In this document: piece by piece, positions 8,043 to 15,439 of the stretch
Layout of the letters: each line of letters begins with the position of its first letter
How positions within the stretch are numbered: the stretch's first letter is position 1
DNA from: Bacteroidales bacterium
Lineage (GTDB): Bacteria; Bacteroidota; Bacteroidia; Bacteroidales; Muribaculaceae
DNA: 64,000 nt
Direction of reading: 5' to 3'
Assembly: GCA_004552485.1 (NCBI GenBank)
Contig: SFOH01000001.1
Span: 1 to 64,000, forward strand
Notes under the pieces: generated by a model
Told to the model about the DNA's origin: nothing
The model's database searches: none
The model's input: the letters and a program-made list of their open reading frames with translations, nothing else
Translations under genes and position numbers: made by a program

Positions 8043-8967
8043 TGGCGGCGCGCAGCCGCCAACCCACACCCAGCACGATAGTCCTAAAGCGCGCATCGAC
8101 CAGACACAACGCCAACATCTCGCATCTCCAATCTCAATGGCGGCGCGCAGCCGCCAACCCACACTCAGCACGACATTTCCAAAAGCATAATCATCAGTCA
8201 GACAAGGCGCTAACATATTCTACCACCAGTCCAAATGGCGGCGCGAAGCCCCCAACCCATACTCATCCAGACATTTCCAAAAGCGCACTCATCAGTCACA
8301 CAAGGCGCTAACATATCCCGCCACAAATCACAATGGCGGCGCGCAGCCGCCAACCCAAACTCAGCTGACAACCCCAAAAGCGCACTCACCAATCACATAA
8401 GGCGCTAACATATCCCACCACCAGTCCAAATGGCGGCGCGCAGCCGCCACCCCACACTCAGGCCGACAACCCCAAAGCGCGTTCATCAACAAGACACAAC
8501 GCCAACATCTCCCACCTCCAATCTCAATGGCGGCGCACAGCCGCCACCCAAGACACAACGCCAACACCTCCCACCTCCTATCTCAATGGCGGCGCGAAGC
8601 CGCCCAACCCACACTTAGCCCGACAGCCCAAAAGCGCGCTCATCGACCAGACACAACGCCAATATATCCCGCTACAAATCTCAATGGCGTCGCGCAGCCG
8701 CCAACCTACAATCAGCCCGACAGCCCAGAAAAGCGCGTTCATCACTCATACAAGGCGATAACTTATCTCATTACAGTTGTAAAAGCGGTTCGCGCTCCCC
8801 AACACCTTCCATCCGATAACCCAAATTGCGAGCTAATAGTCAGACAGGGAGCCACCACATCGCGCTTCCAATTTCTGTGGCTGCGCATAGCCGTTTACCC
8901 ACACCCAGCCCGACCAACCAAAGCAACGTGCTCATAGGTCTTACGCGACGCCAACACATCCAGTAAA
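8043..8967. repeat. Array of about ten 97-bp units, each beginning with a GC-rich hairpin
   Basis: Units start at 8043, 8138, 8236, 8334, 8431, 8528, 8587, 8685, about 8783 and 8878. Spacings are 95, 98, 98, 97, 97, 59, 98, 98 and 95 bp. Each opens with TGGCGGCGCGCAGCCGCCA or a variant: a 7-bp stem with a 5-nt loop (GCGCA, GCACA or GCGAA). A weaker conserved body follows, with AAAGCGC and ACAACGCCAACAT or ACAAGGCGCTAACAT. Units 9 and 10 are strongly diverged and the array fades out by about 8970. Open frames in this stretch only reflect the biased composition. It is not a CRISPR array because there are no unique spacers. Function is unknown. Confidence 0.85.
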
Positions 8968-9616
8968 TGCGTTCAACAGTGAGACGACAACAGGCACCAC
9001 CGCGTAATTTAACATAATACGTATTGTGTAACTTTTGTGTTTATTTTGTGGAGCTCGTTTAATCCCACCTCTTTGTGCCGGTTTTCGTAGTTTGGGCGTT
9101 TGAGCCTTCGTGGATTGAGTATTGGCCAGTTGTATTCATATCGAAAGACGTATAGTCTCAAATCAGCCACATACGCCATTGAGTTTTTATCGAATAAACA
9201 ATGTATCGAGTCGTATCGAGAGAACCGGTTCGCTTGATTAGTTGCGCAACTCATTCGCAACGTACCGGAGCGGCGCATAGTCCGTACACACATGAGTGCA
9301 CTGCAGAGAAACATCCGTCTTGCGGCTGGATGGTCTTCTTAGTCTTCCCGTAGACTATTTATGAGCAATTATTGCATCTCGGTCCACTGCGTTATGCCTT
9401 TGATTTTTTTGAGCAGAAAATACGAACATACGGGAAAAAGCATATTTTGAGGTGTAAAGTGCTAAAAATGTGAAGATTAAACAAAGTTTAACACAAAATA
9501 GCCCACTTTTAAAACCCTGAGAATGTTGTATTTATAAAGAACATTGATATTTGTACTGACTAAGCCTGCTCTCAACGGCGTAAATTCTCGCAAAAATATT
9601 GGATGTGTGCTCATTA

Positions 9617-9740
9617 CCTGAGTTCGGATTTGTAAATCAGTTTTAAATACAAAGCATGCACTATTTACAGATTAAAAACCGAAATCGCTACAATTCTAAA
9701 TAGCATATTCCAGCAGAGAGTTTTACAAATCCAACTCAGG
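9617..9740. repeat. 124-nt long imperfect hairpin
   Basis: The ends CCTGAGTTCGGATTTGTAAA (9617-9636) and TTTACAAATCCAACTCAGG (9722-9740) are complementary over 19 bp with one bulged C. Inside lies a second pair, ATGC-AC-TATTTA and TAAATAGCAT. The unit could be a structured RNA or a small non-autonomous element. No target-site duplication is evident. Confidence 0.7.
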
Positions 9741-10027
9741 ACTATTCCAGGTTAAGAAACGCAAATAGATATACCGTTTGCGATTGTTGTGGTTTACGAA
9801 CGCACGTCATAGTCGCTTCTCAAATTATTACAGTGAGATTACATTTACAACAGCCGGAGAAGTTGATGAAGCACCCTAAGATCGAGGCTTGAATAACAAT
9901 TGTAACACCTCTTACCGCTCAGAATAGTCAGTCTCATTCAGATATAGCTTGTTCCGGATCTACTTATAGCAATCAGCCTCGCATTGGAGCAGATATATGA
10001 TAAAGAATTATTAACTTATTAACTAGT

Positions 10028-10046
10028 CACCTATAAATCATAGGTG
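10028..10046. other. Short perfect hairpin CACCTAT/ATAGGTG
   Basis: A 7-bp perfect stem with a 5-nt loop is followed by TTATAAAAATTT. It resembles a weak terminator or operator in the gene-free region; no adjacent gene is visible. Confidence 0.4.
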
Positions 10047-10294
10047 TTATAAAAATTTCTTAAAGAATCAATCTAAATACCTTAACCACCTCATGCACTT
10101 ATAAGGCCTTTTTAAAGGGTCATTCTGATAACAAATTAGGCCCCAACGGACAGGAGCAAACCGCTATAGCGTCTGTTTAAGTGAATTCGACACACTTCTC
10201 CTCGCGAGGCGTGCCCAGATCGTCTGGTTCATAAAGACAGCGCCATCATAACACCTCCCCTACCCTGACGTACATCATAACGTTTCATTCGACG

Positions 10295-10414
10295 GCTCCG
10301 TACACATCTATATATAATTGCAAACAAGGCACTCAAAGCAACCGGAATTACTTACAAAAGTAAATTTAGAAAGGAATATTTGCAAACTCAACTACTCCGT
10401 ACATCCGTTTGCAA
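10295..10414. promoter_or_regulatory. Three TTGCAAAC sites and a duplicated CTCCGTACA segment
   Basis: TTGCAAAC lies at 10318-10325 and 10380-10387, and inverted at 10407-10414. CTCCGTACA occurs near 10295 and again near 10395, each followed within about 25 bp by a TTGCAA core and GCACTC, so the block looks duplicated at about 100 bp. It sits about 120-200 bp upstream of the regulator's promoter and may be an operator; this is inferred from the pattern only. Confidence 0.45.
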
Positions 10415-10512
10415 TTGCACTCATTTATTTACTGAACTTAATACATTGACATATCTCACCTCATTTGTAAATTAAGTTTTACATCAGCAAATTCAATTTT
10501 CTTTATTAAATA

Positions 10513-10544
10513 TTTGGTTATTTAAAAATAAAGTTTTACCTTTG
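10513..10544 (+). promoter_or_regulatory. Promoter of the XRE-family regulator gene
   Basis: TTTG (10513-10516) or TTGG one base later is followed after 19-20 nt by TACCTTTG (10537-10544). The predicted transcript has a long leader of about 195 nt before the ATG at 10745. Confidence 0.65.
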
Positions 10545-10744
10545 CAACAGATTTTCGAGCGAGTCTCATTCGCACATTTACACAACCAAACAGCCACGAC
10601 GATTTACAGATGTTATACGCGGTTCTTGGCGCTGTGCAAATCATTAGAGTTAGGCTACTGCGGATAATCTTTGTATCTTGTTGCAAATAAAGAGTTTACA
10701 TACTCATACCCTCTTCTTCTCAACTCTATTAATTCTGTAAACAA

Positions 10745-11512
10745 ATGGATATTGTCAGCAGACTCAAACGTTTTATCGAATATCTTGGACTCCCAAACAG
10801 TTCTTTTGCTGACCGTGCCCACATAACAAGGCCCACGCTCAGCCAAATCCTTAACGGGCGCAACAAAAAAATCAGTAACGAGCTGATTGGCAAGCTACAC
10901 GATGCTTTCCCGATGCTGAATATCATGTGGCTGATGTTCGGAGACGGCGATATGCTCACCACCGCTGCCGCTGCTTCTTCAGACAATGTACCGACGTCCG
11001 ACAATGCATCCTTAAATCCTGACACTGAGAATGTTGTGAGAGACATGGAGGACCCCGTGCCCTACGGCAATGCGAACACCATGGGTAACGGTGCCACCGA
11101 CACTTCACGCCTCGAGAAGGCCAACGGATTTGATCTGAATTTTTTTGAGCTAAACCAAGGCCCTTCTCAGAGCGTTTACTCAGACTCCCGCAATTCCGGA
11201 CAATCGGCTTCACGAAATGCTTCTACGCGGAGCGGCGCCCACACCGCGGGCAACGCAACTTCTCAGGAAGGCGCCGGACACTCGGACAACAAAGGTGGCG
11301 ACAAAGCCGCCGGTTCCTCCAAAAACATACCGGGCTCGTTCTGGGATGACGTGACCTCATCGGAGATTCCCGCCGATGGCAACTCCGCGGCAGCATCGGC
11401 CGCTGCCGCCGTGGCTGACAACGGCAAGTCGGTATCTTATATTATGGTGTTCTATTCTGACAGCTCCTACGAAATGTTCAAGCCACAGCGCGACCTCCCT
11501 CCTCAGCGTTGA
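10745..11512 (+). CDS. XRE-family HTH transcriptional regulator, Bacteroidetes type
   Basis: The 255-aa protein starts with a helix-turn-helix domain of about 70 residues: RLKRFIEYLGL, SFADRAHITRPTLSQILNGRNKKIS, ELIGKLHDAFPMLNIMWLMFGDGDM. This is the phage-repressor-like XRE type common in Bacteroidetes. Residues 75-230 are low complexity (Ala, Ser, Asn, Gly, Asp) without predicted fold. The last 25 residues, SVSYIMVFYSDSSYEMFKP, form a short beta-like tail that I recognise from this family. It probably binds DNA, perhaps at its own upstream region, which is rich in repeats. It stands alone between a 3.2-kb gene-free stretch and a convergent secreted-protein gene. Its targets are unknown. Confidence 0.8.
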   Translation: MDIVSRLKRFIEYLGLPNSSFADRAHITRPTLSQILNGRNKKISNELIGKLHDAFPMLNIMWLMFGDGDMLTTAAAASSDNVPTSDNASLNPDTENVVRDMEDPVPYGNANTMGNGATDTSRLEKANGFDLNFFELNQGPSQSVYSDSRNSGQSASRNASTRSGAHTAGNATSQEGAGHSDNKGGDKAAGSSKNIPGSFWDDVTSSEIPADGNSAAASAAAAVADNGKSVSYIMVFYSDSSYEMFKPQRDLPPQR

Positions 11513-11519
11513 ACGGCCC

Positions 11520-11690
11520 GACCCTCTCTCCTCACAATTCCAAGACTCTCCTCTAAAAACTCTCTCCATTCACTCTCCTCTTAAAAATCTCTCTCCTCGC
11601 AAAACTCTCTTCTCAAATCCCACTCCTCTTAAAAATCTCTCTTCTCGCAAACCTCTCTTCTCAAACCCCTCTCCTTCAAACCCTCCTCCT
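11520..11690 (+). repeat. Pyrimidine-rich tract with 48-bp tandem repeat
   Basis: About 170 bp is almost entirely C, T and A on the plus strand, built from CTCTCCTC-like words. A longer unit containing CTCTTAAAAATCTCTC, CTCGCAAA and CTCTCTTCTCAAA occurs twice with a 48-bp period (TTAAAAATC at 11581 and 11629), and a decayed third copy is visible before and after. It lies directly downstream of the XRE gene stop. It could form triplex DNA or be a slippage-prone tract; no coding role is seen. Confidence 0.7.
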
Positions 11691-11696
11691 CACGTT

Positions 11697-11730
11697 ACAG
11701 GCCACGCACCCAAAAGAGTACGTGGCCTGT
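11697..11730. terminator. 10-bp hairpin between convergent genes
   Basis: ACAGGCCACG (11697-11706) and CGTGGCCTGT (11721-11730) are perfect inverted arms with a 14-nt loop. It sits between the XRE gene and the convergent gene ending at 11770, so it may terminate both. A clear T-run is lacking. Confidence 0.55.
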
Positions 11731-11769
11731 GCTATGCTGACTTATCAGCACTTAATCCAAATGTGATCC

Positions 11770-12585
11770 TTATGGCACGAGAACTTTGACGACTTTGCCG
11801 TATGCCGAGCGTCGCAGGAAGATGCCATGCCGAGGCTCGCTCACTCTCATGCCCTGCATATTATAATATGTGTAGGACGTGCCTTCGCCATCCGTTGTAG
11901 AAAGGATATCCTCAACGCCGGAGTCTCCGGTTCCGGAATTCGACGGCGCATAGTGCACACGGATTGCAGAGAAGGCCATACTCTCGTCATAACCGGCATC
12001 CGAAGGCTTGGTAGTCTCCGAGCGACTCAGCGTCATCGTCACCTTTCTCACCGACTTCAACTCTGTGGTCAACTTCAGACTGTCCGCATCCCATGTCCAA
12101 TCTTCGCCCGCAACACTCAGCCGCGGATTATAGCGATAATACGTCTGAATACCGTCGTCGACAATCATATCCACCGCGGTGATCACATAAGCCGTGTCCG
12201 CGAGTGTCAGAGTCAGTTCGTGCGAGATACCGTTGGAGGTCATCATTACAAAATTATTGCCGCCGCGATTGAACCACTTCAGCTTGTTCTTGTTCGGACC
12301 CTGCGTCGAGCCTACCGTGGGGGCGCCAAAACCGAGAGCCATCTCCGGACCCTTGTCTGATGCCGGCCACGTGAACGTCACGCCGTTCAGCGTGTTGCGA
12401 TTATGAGACGCCACCTCATCCATCAGCACACCGCGGTTGCATTTGAGGTCGGCCTTGTCAGCCATTCCCTGCATCAGCGTTGTGTCGCGGAAGTCAAAGC
12501 AGTACACACTCCCGGTCGCCCCGGTCTCCGCCGCCAGGCTCATTACGGCCGCTGCGGCAGCGGCACTCATCATTAGTCTTTTCAT
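11770..12585 (-). CDS. Secreted hypothetical protein with YYNMQG-type C-terminal tail
   Basis: This 271-aa protein has an N-terminal signal peptide (basic MKRLMM, then an Ala-rich hydrophobic segment). The body is beta-rich and of unknown fold, with YCFDFRDTTL, FGAPTVGS and a stretch ALVITAVDM-like (AYVITAVDM). The end reads YTYYNMQGMRVSEPRHGIFLRRSAYGKVVKVLVP in outline: YYNMQG, then a Pro and GIFL, then a basic K-V-V-K end. The same architecture ends the proteins at 3560-5279 and 12707-15178, so the three probably share a sorting or anchoring route. I do not recognise a catalytic motif. It is followed by the hairpin at 11697-11730. Confidence 0.75.
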   Translation of the reverse strand: MKRLMMSAAAAAAVMSLAAETGATGSVYCFDFRDTTLMQGMADKADLKCNRGVLMDEVASHNRNTLNGVTFTWPASDKGPEMALGFGAPTVGSTQGPNKNKLKWFNRGGNNFVMMTSNGISHELTLTLADTAYVITAVDMIVDDGIQTYYRYNPRLSVAGEDWTWDADSLKLTTELKSVRKVTMTLSRSETTKPSDAGYDESMAFSAIRVHYAPSNSGTGDSGVEDILSTTDGEGTSYTYYNMQGMRVSEPRHGIFLRRSAYGKVVKVLVP

Positions 12586-12641
12586 ATATCTCTGTTTGTT
12601 AATGTGTTACGTCTCATTAGTTTCATTATTCACGCCATGCC

Positions 12642-12688
12642 TATAAAACCCGGCACAAAGTCGAACCCTCGTCAGGCTTTGTGCCAAG
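12642..12688 (-). terminator. Terminator of the M6 protease gene
   Basis: On the minus strand GGCACAAAG (12677-12685) pairs perfectly with CTTTGTGCC (12652-12660), followed by GGGTTTTAT. It lies about 20 bp past the protease stop. Confidence 0.75.
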
Positions 12689-12706
12689 TTTTATCATATT
12701 AGAGTC

Positions 12707-15178
12707 TTAGCGAACGACAACCTTGCTCACGACCGACCCACTGCGACGGATGTAAATACCCGGCGCAGGCGTACCGCTGATGCGCACACCCTGGAGGGTG
12801 AAGTATTCGGCGGGAGCATTGGCATCCGCATCTGCGGCGATGTCGCTCACGCCGGCATCATCAGTGAGTGTCACGGTCTTAAGTTCCGACCAGCTGCTGG
12901 CGCTAAAGTTCTCAGTATCAACGGGAACGGCGCGCACGCGATAGTCATACACGCCTTTCTCCTTGAGGCCTGTCACCTTGTATGATGTGCCGGTGATACC
13001 GGTGATTGTCATGGCTGTGGCATCGCCGGTGACAACGGCGGCATTGCGGCGTGCGGCAGCTTTGTCCGCGTCGCCACTCCATAGTGATGCGCTATACAGG
13101 TACACGCGTTTCTTCTTGGCAACAATCGAGAAGCAAACCTTCACCTCACCGGCATCGGCAGCATCCATAACCACGGCATAATCATCGGCCTGCGACGACA
13201 GCTCGACGGTCTGCGCAGCCACTTCCTTGTCGGCACTATCCAGCAGCTGAACTTTCAGCGAACTGCCGTCACTGCCATAGCTGGCGGCACGGACTTTGAC
13301 GGTGACAGTACCAGAAGCGCTGACTGCCGGTGACGTCACTGAGCCCATCTGTTTGCTCGAGCCCAGTCGCACTGACCCGCTCTCGGCAATGGTATAGCCC
13401 GAGGTGGTCCAGTCTGCGGGAACGCCGTCGGCGAAGTCCACGCTCATCAGCTCTTTAACGTCGGAGTGCTCTTTGACTTCAAGGGTATAAGTAACATCCT
13501 GCCCCTCAACGGCATTCCAATTGGCAGTAAAGGACGTCGCGGTCACATCGCTATGCTCGGTCACAACGGGAGTCGCAACGGCCGGTGCCTGCTCCTTTGC
13601 CACCCAGAACGATGCTGAGCCGTCTTCGGCTATCGTCATCTCTGTCACGGGCTTACCTGCCATGACGTTGCCGGTGTTGAACTTCGCAGCCGGTTTGGTG
13701 GTGTCGGTGAATTCGGTGGCGCCGTTGTTGGGCCATAAGTCGCCGAGCAGACTTGCCTCGTTGGGATTGTAATAAGTCTGGCCGTACTGGGTCTGGCTGT
13801 CAAGTTTGAGATTGTTGTCGGCAGGCACCACGGTCATGCGCTGCAGGTCATAGTCGTTGACGGTGTTGTTGTTCCAGGCCGATTCGTCATAAGTCACGTG
13901 TGTAATCAGCAGACCCTCGGCAACCATATATTTATCCCAGCCGGTATTGGCGCGGTTTTCGATGATGAAATACTCGTTCTTGTCGCGGGGATTGGTGATA
14001 CGCACGGCCAGGTCTGTCTCTTTCTGCTTGAGATTCATGGCCGGCAGGGTGTATTGTGTGTTGACGGTTGCCTCTGGGATATCGATCCATCCCATGAAGT
14101 TCTTCTCATAGGCCGAGTAGCCGATGGGCGTATAGCCGTTGTTGTTGTAGCATCCGCTGTCCATGAGGCTCCACGGTCCCATGCCGAAATGCGGACCGTA
14201 TTGCGTGTCATAGAAATCCGGCAGACCCAGGCAGTGCGAGAACTCGTGGCAGAAGGTGCCGATACCGTCTATCTTGCTCAGGTTGACACCGTTGAGCTCA
14301 TTGAAAACGGCAAACTTGTTGATGGTGGTACCGTCCTGTCGGAGTGTCTTGCCGAACTCCGTATCGTCCAGCTGCCACTGGCAGGGCCACACGGCATTCT
14401 CGCAGTCTTCGTCGTAGGACGATGCCTCGCCGTCGCCGGCATAGAGAACGATCACCACGTCGCACTCGCCGTCGCCGTTGTTGTCATACTTCGAAAAATC
14501 GATCTGAGAGTCCAGCGCCTGACAGGCCTCGCCAACCATATTACCGACACCCTTGTCGTTGCCGTACATATCGTTGCCGCCATAGGCCGCGCGGTTATTT
14601 GCCAATGTCACGGGCCCGTAAACGTCGAACGACGGGTCGTAATCGCCATTGCTCTGGTCGTAGAAATACTGGTATGCGCTCGTCGAACCATGCGAGAAGA
14701 AGGCCTCGAAGGTCGCCTTGGGGTCGGTGTCTTTGAACTTATAATCCTTATACTGCACCAGCAGAACCGGTATACTCGACTTGCCTTTGTTCGGCACCTG
14801 GCTCTCCAGTTTACGTGGCACGCGGGATGCCGCACGGCGTGCTTTGGCTGCTTTGGAGAGTGCCTCTGTTCCGAGCTGAGCCCGGTTGGTCTTCACGAAA
14901 GTTTTCTCGGCCTCGGACCGCATACTCGGGTTGTGGGCCTGCATGGCCGACACACCGGCATACGTTCGGTAGTAGAAGTTGCCGTCAGCCTTGCGCTCAA
15001 CAGCAAGTCCGTCTTCGGTGATGAATGTGTGAAAGTGTTCGTCGCCCACAAGGCTCACGCTTATGACCGTGCCATCAGCCTGCGTGAACGTTCTAACGCC
15101 TCTTTTAGCGGGCACGGCAACGGCTGTCAGACATACGATTGAGCCGAGCGCTATCGCGCCTAATCTCTTGAGATTCAT
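12707..15178 (-). CDS. Secreted M6-family (immune inhibitor A-like) metalloprotease
   Basis: The 823-aa protein is an exported zinc endopeptidase. It has a signal peptide (MNLKRLGAIALGSIVCLTAVAVPA) and a propeptide-like region. The M6 catalytic domain carries HEFSHCLGLPDFYD, in which the HExxHxxGxxD zinc motif begins near residue 311, and the downstream MGPWSLMDSG Met-turn. A later beta/Fn3-like region contains PVVTEHSDVTATSFTANWN, and the C-terminal tail is YFTLQGVRISG...GIYIRRSG...SKVVVR. I use the ATG at 15176-15178. The open frame continues to 15283, but the promoter at 15281-15311 would place transcription start inside that extension. The substrate is unknown; secreted proteases of this type degrade host or dietary protein. 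Confidence 0.9.
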   Translation of the reverse strand: MNLKRLGAIALGSIVCLTAVAVPAKRGVRTFTQADGTVISVSLVGDEHFHTFITEDGLAVERKADGNFYYRTYAGVSAMQAHNPSMRSEAEKTFVKTNRAQLGTEALSKAAKARRAASRVPRKLESQVPNKGKSSIPVLLVQYKDYKFKDTDPKATFEAFFSHGSTSAYQYFYDQSNGDYDPSFDVYGPVTLANNRAAYGGNDMYGNDKGVGNMVGEACQALDSQIDFSKYDNNGDGECDVVIVLYAGDGEASSYDEDCENAVWPCQWQLDDTEFGKTLRQDGTTINKFAVFNELNGVNLSKIDGIGTFCHEFSHCLGLPDFYDTQYGPHFGMGPWSLMDSGCYNNNGYTPIGYSAYEKNFMGWIDIPEATVNTQYTLPAMNLKQKETDLAVRITNPRDKNEYFIIENRANTGWDKYMVAEGLLITHVTYDESAWNNNTVNDYDLQRMTVVPADNNLKLDSQTQYGQTYYNPNEASLLGDLWPNNGATEFTDTTKPAAKFNTGNVMAGKPVTEMTIAEDGSASFWVAKEQAPAVATPVVTEHSDVTATSFTANWNAVEGQDVTYTLEVKEHSDVKELMSVDFADGVPADWTTSGYTIAESGSVRLGSSKQMGSVTSPAVSASGTVTVKVRAASYGSDGSSLKVQLLDSADKEVAAQTVELSSQADDYAVVMDAADAGEVKVCFSIVAKKKRVYLYSASLWSGDADKAAARRNAAVVTGDATAMTITGITGTSYKVTGLKEKGVYDYRVRAVPVDTENFSASSWSELKTVTLTDDAGVSDIAADADANAPAEYFTLQGVRISGTPAPGIYIRRSGSVVSKVVVR

Positions 15179-15280
15179 GTTGTTTATGTTTAGTTTTTGG
15201 TTAAGATTAATTTTCGGGTAAGCACATGGTCTCCCTCTTGTCCAATCCGTTACGGACGTGAACAATCGGGCGATATGCGG

Positions 15281-15311
15281 CAAATTTACGAATTAAACCT
15301 CATTCCCACAA
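15281..15311 (-). promoter_or_regulatory. Promoter of the M6 protease gene
   Basis: TTGT (15308-15311) is followed after 19 nt by TAAATTTG (15281-15288) on the minus strand, a good Bacteroidetes promoter. The leader is about 95 nt. Confidence 0.75.
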
Positions 15312-15381
15312 TATATTTCCTCATTTTGCCTCTAAAATTCTCTGTAAGCTGATGTACCGGCCCCCCGGTCCACTAAAGACA

Positions 15382-15413
15382 GCGGCCCGTTCCCGGTGTC
15401 GGGAGCGGGCCGC
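15382..15413 (-). terminator. Hairpin downstream of clpC
   Basis: GCGGCCCGCTCCCG and CGGGAACGGGCCGC pair on the minus strand with an ACAC loop and one mismatch. The following T-run is weak (TGTCTTT). It lies 27 bp past the clpC stop. Confidence 0.7.
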
Positions 15414-15439
15414 CTATGACGGTTTTGTACTGTGTATGA

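Larger units (their letters stand above)
8968..10512. other. AT-rich gene-free region upstream of the XRE regulator
   Basis: Base composition drops clearly compared with the flanking genes and no frame shows recognisable coding features. A 101-codon minus-strand frame at 9009-9314 is not convincing. Structured items inside are listed separately: a long hairpin at 9617-9740, a CACCTAT/ATAGGTG hairpin at 10028-10046 and TTGCAAAC sites at 10318-10414. I see no cluster of DnaA boxes. Confidence 0.6.

Noticed and set aside
7967..8937. Open frames on both strands inside the repeat array
   Set aside because: They follow the repeat composition, start and stop with the units, and show no protein-family pattern beyond repeated translation of the hairpin.
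8043..8967. CRISPR array
   Set aside because: The repeats are contiguous 97-bp units that are similar along their whole length; there are no unique spacers and no cas genes.
9009..9314. Minus-strand frame of 101 codons
   Set aside because: No recognisable motif, no ribosome binding site or promoter, and composition like the surrounding non-coding DNA.
7600..10740. Replication origin
   Set aside because: The region is AT-rich and gene-free, but I find no cluster of TTATNCACA-type DnaA boxes and no dnaA nearby.
13898..15142. 414-codon frame antisense to the M6 protease
   Set aside because: Shadow of a well-supported gene on the opposite strand.
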